Of a stretch of 64,000 nt of DNA, positions 12,368 through 22,939 are shown one piece after another; positions within the stretch are counted from its first letter, which is position 1; each line of letters opens with the position of its first letter. The stretch comes from Lepeophtheirus salmonis. Lineage: Eukaryota > Arthropoda > Copepoda > Siphonostomatoida > Caligidae. The notes beneath the pieces were generated by a model. The model was not told the origin of the DNA and made no database searches. It saw only the letters and a program-made list of their open reading frames with translations. The stretch is taken from positions 7,175,940-7,239,939 of the forward strand of contig NC_052131.2 in NCBI RefSeq assembly GCF_016086655.4, written 5' to 3'. Position numbers and translations under genes: made by a program.

Positions 12368-15300
12368 CCCAAAAGTTAATTTTACTCATTAAAATCATTT
12401 TTTCCAATACCTCAAGAAATGTTGAAAAAATTATTGACTTTTTTCGCAATAGTTTGTATCATAGCCGTATTATAAAAGTATAATGTTTATTTGATAACTG
12501 CGGCTTTTTGATGTTTCTGAATAGGATGTGTTGTAATTGTACCGTGTGGTATATGTTATGCGCCCCACTTACTTATGGAGAAAAAATATTATTTATAATT
12601 TGCTTATGTATATTAATTGAATCTAGCTTTATTAGTTTCATCATTTATCATCAAAATTATAATTAAGACACTTATATGTATACATAAAGGGTATATTAAT
12701 GATATACGTACAAGAATTGATATGTATTTATACTTGTGGAATAGTGATGTAATTCTAAAGATCTGACTTAGTCTCCAAATCAAGGATTAAAGATATTGAC
12801 TTCCAGTTTTGAATGTCTTGTTCAATATATTATACTCATGATCAAAGCAACTAGATTAAAATTAGATTTTAAGCAAAAATAAGCTCGTTTTTTTTTTTTT
12901 TTTTGGTTTTTGTCTTGATCACTCAAAGTCTGGACATCGTTAAGAAGGTTTTGACTATAATAACAGTGGTTGAACACAAAAATGATATTAAAAAAAGTAA
13001 AATAAATGAGAAATATCCTTTATATTTTTTACATGATCATATACAGCTTAATAGTTATTATATATATTTTAGTCAATTATATGCTTTGTATTGAAATATC
13101 TGGAATTAGTTGGGATGCCCAGGAAGGATAACTAAAAATTTAAATTATGAGCAACCTTTTGACTCCAATATGAACCTATGTGTCTCTAACAGTAACTAAT
13201 TGAAAAGTAACTTTTGGACCGCAATCCCAATTTTTTTTTCCTTTTTTTTCAAATAGTTATTTGTATATTTGACATAATAATAATATTTTTTAGTTTTTAA
13301 GTTAGCAGCAGTTGAAAATCTACTCTTTTTATTTAAAACAAATCATATAATAAATAGAAGTAACTGTTCCGTAAAAAATGTATACAAATTTACAATAATT
13401 ATTCATCGAAGAATACAAATATAATTCATTTTTAATTTTGAGAAATTTCATTTTAGCTTTATTTAATGTTGACAACCTACATATATACAACATACATACA
13501 TTAGAGTGTTCACTATTTCTTAAAGTTGACCAAATTTTAAATTATCATGGATCATGAGATGTGCTTGGGTGTTGGTTTTGACTTCCTAGATTATTTTTTC
13601 TGTGCAATCAAAAACCGTTCCCCTCCATCCGGTCAAAGTTCCAGCATTCCGGAAGTACTTCAAAATGAGGTCAACTTAAAAAAAATCTTATCATAATTTA
13701 AGTATAAGAAAAAAAAAACTTATTTTATAATTTTTTTGAACTTGTTAGTATTTTTTTGACTTTATTATATAATTGGTTTTGTAAGTAAAAACTCATGAAG
13801 TAACTTTTGACGGCATACAGATATAAATAAATAATCATGGAATTTTGATTTATTCAGCTATTTATATAATTAAATTTTTTCATGCCCACAATACAAATGT
13901 CCATTTACATATATAGCTTATAAATCTTTGAACAATCAGTAAATTAATAAATTAAATCATACTGTCGAAAGTTCTTATTCGACTTTGGTCTTGATTTTTC
14001 TGTAACAATCAAATTTTTCTGTCTTTTCTCTTGATCATATATTTTCTGGGATTTGTATGTTTTGGAGGATGTTTATTTGTTTATTTTACATGAATGACAT
14101 GAATATTTGAACACTATAAAACGAAAACAAAAGGGCGTAAATCTTATACTGCTCTCAAATTTCAAACTGTTTATGTAAAACGTACACTTTAATATTTGTG
14201 GCTGTCAAAGGAAATGTACCAGGGATAGATTAATATTTATATTAATGTTTTAGCAGAGATCAATCTCACTTTGTCCCGATTTGTCAGATTGTACAAAAGG
14301 GGCCACATAATGTATATAACTCTTTTTTTTGAAAAAACATCCTGGAACAGTAAAAGATATGAGATGGATTATACTGTTTCTACCCTTTTAAGGTTATACG
14401 TTCAAAAAATCCATCAGTGGACCTTAAAAGATTTGTTATAATGATTTTAAATGTCTATTGTCCTACTTTTCTTTTTTTAAAGGTTCCCTCACATCTAATA
14501 AAGATCAAACAATTTTTATTTTCAATAAATCAAGCAAACCAGCATCTCAACTCTGAATAAAGAAATAAAAAAATCTTAGAAGATCGTAAAAAAGACAAAA
14601 AAGTCAAATGATAAACTTTTTTCCTACAAAATAATTTCTAAATAGGCAGGTTTAATAAACTTGAATACAAATCCTAAAAATTACCAAATTTATTTTCCTC
14701 TAATATTTGATACAACAAAAAATGAATTATTAAAATGCGCACAAGGTAGACTTAGCTCTACCAAATATTCCTTGTGATTCTCAAATCGTTGAAAGATATA
14801 TAGCATCAACAACGAAGAAATCCTAGAAAACATATGATCAAGAGAGAAGACACAAAAAATTTAATTGTTACAAATCACTTAAGATCAAAGTTGAATAAAA
14901 ATTTTCAAAAGTCTGATTTCATTAATTAATTGTCTGACTATTCAAAGATTTAAAAACTATGTATATTTGTATCTTGTTCTTGAAAAAGTTTAATTATATA
15001 AATAGCAAAATAAATAGAAAATCCATAATTATTCAGTTATATTTGTATACCGTTAATAGTTACTTCATGAGTTTTTACTTACAAAACCGACTGAATAATA
15101 ACGTCCAAAAAATTATTAACAAGTTCAAAAAAATTTAAAATAAGTTTTTCTTTTCTTATGCCTTAATTATCATAAGACTTTTTACTTTTCTTACGTTGAT
15201 CTCCGATCAAAGTTCCAGAACGCTGGAACTTTGATCGGATAGAGGATAACACTTTTTGATGGCACATAAAAATAATTTAGGAAGTCATTATTAACACCTA

Positions 15301-18030
15301 AACACATCTCATGATCCATAATAATTTTGAATTTGGTCAACTTTAAAAATGGCGAACACTCTAACATACATAATTTATAACGTGATTGTATATAAGACCA
15401 GAAAATATTAATAAAGTATGTCATTATGTAAATAATTATAGAAGATATGTCATTAGGTTATAAGAATTGCAATATCCACAAAATGTATATATTATACATA
15501 GTAACTACGAATATAATTATTGCCCCATAGAAATTGTTTAAAAAACTACTTCTTCAATTATTCTTTTTTTGTATGATACTAAACTTTTACCTTCTCGAGG
15601 GTTGATGAAGAGCATCACGAATAGCTTGAACAAAGTCATCATGACCAGCAATGTCACTTGTTACGATTCCGAATTGGTTCCAATTATAACGATCCAATAT
15701 TGAAAGTAAAGCAGAAACTTGATGTGCAACGCTTGGAGCGAGCTGTAAGTAACCAGTAAATTTGGAACCAATCCGTGTGTTAGAGCGCTAAAAGAAGTGA
15801 AATAATATCATTACAAAATAAGCTGAAAGTTGTAAAGAGAGTTTTCATTGACGTGACCCTTTGACTTAATGAATAGATATTGGACCCTTCATTTGAATAT
15901 TTCAATTTTGAATTAATAAAACTAAGTCATTGTTTGGAAAATCGGGCCAAGTTTGATTTTTTATGATGGCATATTTATTCCTTCATTATTTTTATGCCTG
16001 TGACAACATTATTGGAATATTTTCTCCTTATTGTCTCATTTATCATCGGGGTTTAAATACAAAATAACTAATTCAGTATTTTCAATGAGGTCTTAGATTC
16101 CATTATAAGACGAAAGTGATGTCATTTTAAGGAAATAAAGTTGATACATTTATTAAATAGCATTACCAAATTTACAGATATGTATTGACAAAAGTTCATA
16201 TAATGTTATTAAAAATGAAAATAAAAGAATTAAAAATATTTAGTGAATATACCTTGAACAATAATATCTGAATTAATATACAGATAGGTATACAACACTA
16301 ATAAAATGGTTTTTTAATTAGCTCTGTTTTAAGTCGATTAAAAACGAGAGACATAAAATTAATTGGAGATAAATCTCTAATCCTTGCATATTTAATAATA
16401 CATTTATCGTCTTATGTAAATAGTGGTGTTTAATAATGTAATTACATATTTATAAAATATATGAGGATCTAATATATGTATAAAAAAGCTAGACGTTACA
16501 AATATATATTTTTAAAAGAAGAAAAAAGTTGAAGCTACTTTATTTGTTGGTCACATTTTGACATCGAAATTCACAGCTTTATGCTTGAATAACAAAGTTT
16601 TATAATTATGAAAAAATTGAGTTATTACGATACCCAAAATGACCGACATCAAAAATGATGACGTAACGTGGAAACACTAGTAAGAGAACATAATCAGAAT
16701 ACATATCTAAACTATACAATATAAGAAACCTGTGGGGCAGGGCGAAAAATTGAGTAAAAGAACTGAGATATTACTACAATGTCATTTCATAAGTTCATAA
16801 GGCCATTTGTCATATTCTAATAAACATTCATTAGATTTAAATAGTCAATTATTTAGATAGGTATACCTAAAAAAGAGTGATAGGGTTGATATTGGAGTTG
16901 AATAATTTCATAAAGACTTTCATTTATGTATTTCAATGACTTGATTTTTATACATAGATATATATTTAAATCTAATTATTACTTTTTTCCTTAACAATAT
17001 GACAAATCACCTTTGCAACATATGTAATGTCATTGTAGTAATTTTTCAGTTCTTCAATCCCATATGGCGTGCTTGAACCTTCACTAACAAACTTCTTTTA
17101 TTATGTGTAGTGATGGAAATCCTGTGAACAATGGGCATGTTAAAAAAATCAAAAATTAAAACTGCAACCCTGACAATTTGAATAATGTTTTGAAGGAGAG
17201 AAATAATAATGTTCATGACTTTCCCTTAGATCAAATACAATCAGCTGTGATAGGGGAGGAATGCCAGAAGGAAATAAAGAAGGGTATTTCTTAGAATTAC
17301 TCCTATGTTGATCCCCAATTCTACTCTAAGTCCAAAAAGGTATTCCACAATAAATCCTCAGAGGTAAGCACTTTTGATATGAGCACACGCGAACGTTGAA
17401 TCAGAGTTTGAATATAATTTAATCTATTTAGAAAAGGATGTTCACTACTGAGTAATTTTTAAAAAATAATAACAGCTGCGAAGGAAGAGAAAATTTATTT
17501 TTCAGATCCCCAATTCCAAAAAAACAGACCAGTTAAAAAATTAACAGGATTTACATCACTGATTATATGTCTAAACATAAATTTATGTATACCATGCCGA
17601 GCCTCAATCTTTTTGAAATTGTGTTCCTCTTTTTATGTATTATTTCTAAAGAGCTTCTTTTTATCAAAGTTGAGCCAGGACTTTTTAACAGAGACTCACC
17701 TTCCTATTTTTAAACATAGATCAAAAACTTGAGAGATTCAATACAGCTATAAAAAATAACTAAAGAATAGCTAAAAAAAAAGAGTAACAAATTCTCAAAA
17801 ACACTGAAACGCATTCAATATAAATCAACTTAAACAATGAAATGTTTCTCTTACTGTTTCAAGCCCGGAATTATCAGCGTTCCATGCTATTACTGGAATA
17901 CCTAAAAATCCAGCCATTTGTAGAAAATATTGAGTAGAGGCTGTAGAGCGACCAAATTTTTCTGTATTTGTGAAATAAATGATTGCTGAGCTCCCACTAG
18001 CCATTTGATCACAAAGTATGGTTGTTATAT
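8317..18030 (-). CDS. Nmdar2: NMDA-type glutamate receptor subunit 2, partial (7 exons)
   Basis: Ligand-gated cation channel subunit of the synaptic membrane that binds glutamate and pairs with the subunit-1 class. Exons, 5' to 3' on the minus strand: 18030..17855, 15787..15591, 11561..11314, 11253..11070, 9535..9379, 8745..8528, 8455..8317. All junctions are GT-AG and the reading frame is continuous for 439 codons (1319 nt, starting with two bases of a split codon). The amino-terminal domain carries FGRSTASTQYFLQMAGFLGI and VIAWNADNSG, hallmarks of GluN2 rather than GluN1. The S1 ligand-binding half has FYMKITFLEEPPF, KCSMNRGVPC and KCCSGLCIDLL, so the four loop-1 cysteines that form two disulphides in this family are kept. 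Not found: signal peptide and first part of the amino-terminal domain (upstream of 18030), the glutamate-contact S-x-T/R block, pore helices and C-tail (beyond 8317). The introns contain a mariner, a large inverted repeat and other repeats. Confidence 0.92.
8528..8745 (-). CDS. Nmdar2: Nmdar2 exon f (start of glutamate-binding S1)
   Basis: 218 nt, acceptor caattgtag, donor gttaag. Encodes VGTWNSWNGLDIKDIVWPGG, then FYMKITFLEEPPFIIL, then KCSMNRGVPC. Matches the beginning of the S1 segment of GluN2 subunits, including the first two loop-1 cysteines. Confidence 0.92.
9379..9535 (-). CDS. Nmdar2: Nmdar2 exon e (end of amino-terminal domain and linker)
   Basis: 157 nt, acceptor tttatttag, donor gtatttg, phase 0 out. 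The first base completes the arginine codon of exon d. Encodes HLLNLTMNIG, VFNVDGSLRQTEMKIMNFKP and ends GLAWEE, the linker region that leads into the ligand-binding domain. Confidence 0.88.
9578..10421 (+). mobile_element. Decayed mariner element in a receptor intron
   Basis: An 844-bp element between TA dinucleotides (9576-9577 and 10422-10423) in the intron between Nmdar2 exons d and e, on the opposite strand to the gene. The terminal inverted repeats start CAGGGTTGATCTTA and stay similar for about 30 bp. Inside, the plus strand shows a broken transposase: NKQNIRYITTEHP near 9753, a block ending ITILGIV, IFVE, and a C-terminal part with KPLDIYLG near 10100 and LEASIKKAWTKLESDYIVMD near 10160..10230. 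Many stops and frame changes; no N-terminal DNA-binding part is visible, so it is also deleted. Confidence 0.82.
9740..10290 (+). pseudogene. Mariner transposase remnant
   Basis: Catalytic-domain remains of the transposase of the element 9578..10421. The blocks follow the usual mariner order (region after the first aspartate, LGIV strand, NPLDY-like segment, C-terminal IKKAW block) but lie in different frames. The aspartates expected in the QDGAP and SPDLNP motifs are not readable, so it cannot encode an enzyme. Confidence 0.7.
11070..11253 (-). CDS. Nmdar2: Nmdar2 exon d (amino-terminal domain)
   Basis: 184 nt. Encodes GIHFEVDQMKILDKFMSLAL, VFFTGVESMI and KCADINDAYRWRQGPDFFR, in line with the end of the amino-terminal domain in insect Nmdar2, where a cysteine and a W-x-x-G motif precede the F/L-x-R-x-L block. 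Confidence 0.87.
11254..11313 (-). other. Nmdar2: 60-bp intron of Nmdar2
   Basis: Starts gtctgtaag and ends tttatttag. Its length is a multiple of three, but retention would put a TAA two codons after exon c, so it is a true intron rather than coding sequence. Confidence 0.85.
11314..11561 (-). CDS. Nmdar2: Nmdar2 exon c (amino-terminal domain)
   Basis: 248 nt. Acceptor ctttttcag; the first base completes a serine codon split with exon b. Encodes RIILLYCTQSEASIIFKKA and NYLWLVTQSVIGDP. The donor is the first of two GT choices; only this one keeps the reading frame into exon d (…VGTLG-IHFEV). Confidence 0.88.
12336..12364 (+). repeat. A29 homopolymer
   Basis: Uninterrupted run of 29 A in the receptor intron between exons b and c. 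It could be the tail of a retroposed sequence, but nothing upstream was recognised and no flanking duplication was seen. The lysine-rich frame that runs through it is an artefact. Confidence 0.9.
13495..14055 (+). repeat. Left arm of large inverted duplication
   Basis: About 560 bp that returns in inverted orientation at 15372..14810. Matching blocks include tagagtgttc, aaagttgaccaaatt, tggatcatgagatgtg, aagtaaaaactcatgaagta and cttgatcatat. Identity by eye is roughly 75-80 %, so the duplication is old or the two are separate insertions of one repeat. It lies in the receptor intron between exons b and c. Confidence 0.8.
14810..15372 (-). repeat. Right arm of large inverted duplication
   Basis: Reverse-complement partner of 13495..14055, separated by about 750 bp. 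Both arms can be read as starting MDHEMCLGV followed by diverging residues, so the repeat may once have been coding, though neither frame stays open long (77 codons here). No family was recognised. Confidence 0.8.
15202..15239. repeat. Perfect hairpin, 17-bp arms, 4-nt loop
   Basis: TCCGATCAAAGTTCCAG, loop aacg, then the exact reverse complement. It sits inside the right arm of the inverted duplication. The matching place in the left arm (about 13640..13670) holds an eroded version (ggtcaaagttccag … ccggaagtacttc), so the hairpin is a feature of the repeat itself. Confidence 0.88.
15591..15787 (-). CDS. Nmdar2: Nmdar2 exon b (amino-terminal domain)
   Basis: 197 nt, phase 0 in, two bases left over out (donor gtaaaag). 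Encodes LQLAPSVAHQVSALLSILD and YNWNQFGIVTSDIAGHDDFV, matching the NMDA receptor block in which a tryptophan precedes the F-x-I/V-V-T-S strand. Confidence 0.9.
17190..17720 (+). repeat. Dispersed repeat A, copy 1
   Basis: Resembles 25240..25640 (plus) and about 22780..22930 (minus). Shared blocks include aattactcc[t/g]atgttgat, aagtcca, aaatcctca and cccaattccaaaaaa. The first part can be read as protein (LDQIQSAVIGEE, then YVDPQFYSKSKKVFHN), which suggests a decayed retroelement open frame, but I cannot name the family. Lies in the receptor intron between exons a and b. Confidence 0.55.
17855..18030 (-). CDS. Nmdar2: Nmdar2 exon a (amino-terminal domain)
   Basis: First exon recognised, 176 nt. 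It starts with two bases of a split codon after acceptor ...attccag and ends in phase 0 before gtaaga. It encodes LCDQMASGSSAIIYF, then the strongly conserved GRSTAS block and IPVIAWNADNSG of the clamshell-shaped amino-terminal domain. The preceding exon was not found. Confidence 0.9.
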
Positions 18031-18229
18031 CTGGAATAACAAAAACAAAAAAATATACATTTTAATGAACATATTTATACATGGACATGAGTATATAGAT
18101 AGATGCATTATAAAAATTCCAATTATGGTAATTGAATAGAAAGCACATCTCTACGATGATTGATGCAGTAATAATTATATTATTTCCATGTTAAAATAAA
18201 TAAATAATATGTAAGAATGATGATTTATA

Positions 18230-18733
18230 TCTTCGGTTATGTATATATTAAATGCAAATGTCTGTGAGTGAGTTTTTGTCCAAGAATCAAGGCCAAACCA
18301 ATTCATGGACTTAGGTCAAAATATTATGTAACTTTTGAAGACTGCATAAATAGTTCTGGTAACCATTTTTTGGCCTTCAAGATGGTCTTTAAAAATAGCA
18401 ATTTTCTGGATTGTTTTTTTTGACCAACAACCGAATATTTGACATAACACAATAATAAAAAAAGTCAAATTTTAGGAATAATTCTTCCTACATGTGGCTA
18501 TGTATCATTGCACACTATTTAAAATATGAAATTATAAAACATAGAGAAGAAAAAAAATAAGATCGTAAAGGATTTTTGAGAATATTATGAAAGATGAGCG
18601 AACTATAATTTAACTTAAGTATTTTTTTCTTCTGTAAACCTTAAAATCTCTGTTAAATATGTAGCAAGAATAATTCTTAAAATTATACGGTCTTAATTTC
18701 TTAATATCCCAGGTAACACCGGGCAATTCTAGT
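18230..18733 (+). mobile_element. Helitron-like non-autonomous element 1
   Basis: Starts TC (18230-18231) followed by an AT-rich head and aaatgtctgtgag. It ends with a short GC-rich stem (cccaggtaacaccggg), then CTAG (18729-18732) followed by T. TC start, 3' hairpin, CTRR end and no target-site duplication are the marks of Helitrons. No Rep/helicase gene is present, so it would be non-autonomous. Upstream of receptor exon a. Confidence 0.62.
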
Positions 18734-18740
18734 ATATTTT

Positions 18741-18884
18741 TTTTTTTAAAGTGTCCAAAACATGTGACAAGAATAACTTTTTCTATTTTCTGGTCTTAAT
18801 TTTCTGTTTATATCAATCAGTAGAGTTCATGCATCATTGAAATTCCGTAATGCCCTGGGTAACACCGTGCAAACTTACTCTAGT
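18741..18884 (+). mobile_element. Helitron-like element 2, 3' end only
   Basis: Repeats the last 150 bp of element 1 in diverged form (caagaataact…ctggtcttaatttt…ccctgggtaacaccgtgc) and again ends in CTAG (18880-18883) plus T. It is followed at once by another TC-type head, giving a head-to-tail junction. Confidence 0.58.
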
Positions 18885-19200
18885 TCCACTTATTAAATGT
18901 TAATGTATGTCTGTGTTTGTCAGGTAATCACGTCCAAAACCGTCAATGGACTTTGGTACAAATTATCCATTAAATTTTAAGGCTCAAGAGATAGTTGTGT
19001 TAAAAAATTGACCTTCAAGGCCAAGGCAGTCTTTAAATAAAAATTTTCAAAAAAAACATTTTTTTACTTATAACCGACTATTTCGTATAAAACAAAAAAT
19101 ATAAAATGTAAATTTTTTTTGCTGCATATCGGCAAAAAAAATAAGACAAGATTTTTGAACATAATGTTAAAAGATGAGCAAAATAATTTTTTCTCTCCTA
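18885..19200 (+). mobile_element. Helitron-like element 3, 5' part
   Basis: Begins TCCACTTATTAAATG followed by taatgtatgtctgtg, the same kind of head as element 1 (aaatgcaaatgtctgtgag). Further matches to element 1: accgtcaatggactttgg against attcatggacttaggtc, ccttcaaggcc against ccttcaagatgg, and the segment with aagatgagc. The homology fades near 19200 where an A/T-rich repeat starts. Confidence 0.55.
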
Positions 19201-19470
19201 ATCTGATAATGTCTTTTTAAAAAATTAGGAAAAAAATTTAAAGAAATTTTTTTTTTAATATATTTAAAAAATCCCCAGTTGTTCTCAAAAATTTATATTT
19301 TTGGAAAAAAATTTCAAAAATTAAATTTCCAATATAAAATTTATTGGAAAAATAAGTCAATTATTAAATTTTTTGGAGAAAAATTTCAAAATTTTATTGT
19401 TAGGCACAAAATATTAATATAAAATTTTTTAGTAAAACGTAAAAATTCCTTAATTTGGGGGCTCTATAGT
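19200..19470 (+). repeat. A/T-rich dispersed repeat B, copy 1
   Basis: Runs of aaaaatttca-type blocks ending aaaaattccttaatttgggggc. A similar piece with the same end (aaaaattccttaatgagggg) is at 39340..39660. No coding content. Not assigned to a known class. Confidence 0.45.
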
Positions 19471-19479
19471 TTTCATAAC

Positions 19480-22400
19480 TAAGAAAAGTAGTAAATATTT
19501 CTATACCAGTCATAAATAAAAATCAGAATCGCAAATTAAACATTTAATTTTCTCAATGCCGATCCCGATTTCAGAAAAACACCCGATTCCAATTATTTGT
19601 CCCATCACTTATATACTGAGACAGAAAAAAAAACGCTACATGTGTCGAAATTTCGCCATCTGGACCAAAATATCTTTCCAAATTGATCTAGATAAAGTCA
19701 CTTAAGACAGAATGAATAAAAGTCCATTTTGGACTGAGTCTCAATACTAGCCTTTATCTTTAATATTCATTACACCTAAAAAGTTATTTAGCACCTATGT
19801 TTCGTTCAGTATCCCATTAATATCTCGTTCCCATATACATACCTAAAAATATTATATACTTGGTACACGCACTCTTTTTTTCTTTAACCTTTTTTGTCAT
19901 GTAATAAATGTCTGAGGAGTTGAAATATTTTTATTGGGTTATTTAGTTACAATCAACTAACAAAAACAGTTGTTTTCATTTTTTAGACAGCCATTATACG
20001 AGTGTTTAATTTAAATTTTCTCCTTAATTTCATAGATGCCATTTAGAACTAAATAATAAATCTGATTAGACCATAGGGAAAATTTGATCCACGATGTCAA
20101 ATTTAAGATCAAAGGTCATGTCCCTCCAAAAAAACCAAAAAAGTTGGAAAGACTAAAATTTTCCCATATTTTTACTTTTACAAATTATTTTTTTGGTTGA
20201 AATTAAGAACAGATTCCGATTTTTGACTATTTTAAGTCATAAATCGTATTTAATATGAATAAAAGAATAAATATATTCAGATAAATATTGAACTTCTTGA
20301 AAATTAAATTTTGCTATAAAAATTTACTTTTTCAATTAGTTTTATAAATGAGGAATCCTAAAACTTTGTATTAATCATCAATTGGAAGATTCCAATGATT
20401 AGAATAAAAACAAAATGCTTAGAATTATGCATGAAAAGAGGCTTATAAAATGTTTAAACCCTAAGATGGAGCAACCCCCTTGGGTTCAAAGTAAACAAGC
20501 AATAAATAATATAGACAATGTGAAAAGAGAATATTTATGGTATAACATATTCTTTATAGAAATATAAGCAAAGTTTAAGAATCTTCTGAGAAAATAGAAC
20601 AATGTGAAAATTTAGTTTCTCAATAACTCTACAAATAAGTAATTTGATTGTTGAACTATACAAATCTATTTCCAAGTCTCGTAAAAATAACTATAATTCT
20701 TTTTTTACAAGATTTGTTTATCCAGGATCTCCAGTAAGGCAAACTTGGGCACATAAATAGTTTGAATTTCACCTTTCCAACAATAACTTTTTTTTTTTTG
20801 TAAAAGCAATGAAATAGTCTTTCGTACTTGTATAGGTTTGTAACTCACAGCAAAAAATATTCACTTAGAGTTCTGTAATTATAGCCACAATATGTATTTC
20901 CTTTACAACTTTCAAATAATAATACAAAAATAAGATCCGTTGGATATTAACTTAAAAATCGTCAACAATTTTTTAACATCTATTAATTTTTAATATAGAA
21001 AGCGCTGTTGTAGTTTTATAAAAAAATAACTTTGCCTTCATTTGATAGACAAGTAGTTGTATTAAAGATTAAATCTCTTTAATTTTTATATTATTTACTT
21101 CAATCATCAACGATGGTGTTTATTCTTTATAAATACAGTAATAAAACTCTGTTAGTTTTCAATATAATTTAATAAAACATTTATATATAATACCAAACAT
21201 AATTTTATTAATTGAAAATTACATTTAAAGGATTAATCAAGCACGATAATTGCCTATAGCAATGTTGACAGATTAAATCTAATTAATTAAAGTAAAAAAA
21301 ACCACCATTAAATCCAGGGCTGGCCCATGGTCAAGAGCATTACCTAGAAAAATTCGCATCCAAAAAATACTCGTAATTAAAAATATTAAATTAAAGACCT
21401 ATTATTAACTGTTGAAACATTTATCTTTTCTATTAATTTTTAATCTGGATGACACCGTTAAAGTTTTAGTAAATAAATAATATTATTTCTGATTTCAGAA
21501 TGGTAAAAAATAATTAATTATTCCTTACAAAATTTAAAAATCCCCTTATTTTATAGATCATTAATTTTATTAGTGGGATAAGGCACTGAGTTGAAACTGT
21601 TATTATTTATTTGATCACACATCAATGCTGGGTTGAATAAAATATTATGAAATTCACAAAAAAAAAAAAAAAAAAAAATATGACTTGAAGATTTGATAAA
21701 TAAATGATTTCATTTACAGAATGTTACATTTAATTCCGTGTGTATAGCCTAAATTATCAGCATTAAGCTATTATTTAACATCAGTAATCTTACATAGTGA
21801 AATAGACGGTTTAAATCAAATTAAATTAGAAGATAATTAAAATAAGAAAATCTTTAGAATATAAAATATAGTGATTTTTTATAACTTAAAAAAAAAAAAA
21901 AATCTCATACCCAATACATCCATTTGAAGTTGAATAAAAAAATAGAAACGCTCGATATGAAGAATTTGTTATATTTGGCTCTCGCATACAATGCCATGTG
22001 ATGAATTATTTTGTATCACTTTGCTTATATCAATACCCCATTTGTTTAAAATCTCCATTATATTATTTTAACATTTATATTTTTGTTTAAAAAAAAAGAA
22101 GGATAAAGGATATTATAGTTGTCTTAAATACAAAAGGAATTTGATGGATCAAATCAAATTCTTTGAATTTTATAAAATAAGATATAAAGCTTTAAAAAAA
22201 ATTCTTTGAAGCTATTTCTATTCATAAAAAAATCTAGACAGGGTTTTTTAAAAAAAAATAAATAAAAAGTATATCCAGAAAATGTACATTAATTATATAA
22301 ACACTTGAAAAAGCAAGTTCCCTCCCCCCTTTAAAATACACTATTATGAAGTAAAGCTTCATGGATATAATATATTTATATATCGTACATAATATATGTA

Positions 22401-22770
22401 TTATATTTATTTCTATGAACTGACAACTTGACAGTTTTGCTCTTCTAGTAATTACACAGATAACTACTATATTTAATTTCTTCTTTGAAAATAATATTGT
22501 TAATATGAGCTAAGAAAATTTGCAATAATTTCTTCGGTCCCTATTTTTTATTTGGAAAAAAACGTGTGTAATATTTTGTTTATATGACAATGTGAGCAAA
22601 AATTCTTACTAAAAAGTGACATAGTAAATATTTATTTACCAAAAACGTTATCATAATTATTTTACTCTTCTAAGAGATAACATCTAGGTATAAAGTAATC
22701 ACTATTGCACGTACTAATAAAAAATAGAGAGTATCTATGAATATTTATTGGGAAAATATAACTATTGTCT
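19480..22770. other. AT-rich stretch without recognised gene
   Basis: Long A/T-rich DNA with homopolymers (for example 21 A ending near 21678). If the receptor's missing first exons lie to the right, this is intron or upstream DNA. I looked for short minus-strand exons between good splice sites and found none that resemble the start of an NMDA receptor. Confidence 0.5.
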
Positions 22771-22779
22771 TTTTGCACT

Positions 22780-22930
22780 CTGAGTAGAATTGAGAATCGA
22801 CATCGGAGTAATTCCTACCCATTTCCTTGCTACATACGAGGTAGTAATTCCGTTGATTTATTTCTTAATGTAGCTGCTCGTAGATTCTCAAATAAAACGT
22901 CATGACAGCTATGCTTCTCTTCACCCAAAC
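22780..22930 (-). repeat. Dispersed repeat A, copy 3 (inverted)
   Basis: On the minus strand this reads ggaattactccgatgtcgat, then caattctactcagagtgca, matching repeat A at 17270..17340 and 25330..25370. The matching part upstream (catagctgtcatgacgtttt) resembles ttagctgtcattgcgttt at 25255. Confidence 0.5.
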
Positions 22931-22939
22931 ATTCAGAAA

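Noticed and set aside
12238..12483. An 81-codon frame with a polylysine run
   Set aside because: The lysines come from the A29 homopolymer; the rest has no recognisable content.
13495..15372. CRISPR-like or tandem array
   Set aside because: Only two large inverted arms exist; there are no short regularly spaced repeats anywhere in the window, and the DNA is eukaryotic.
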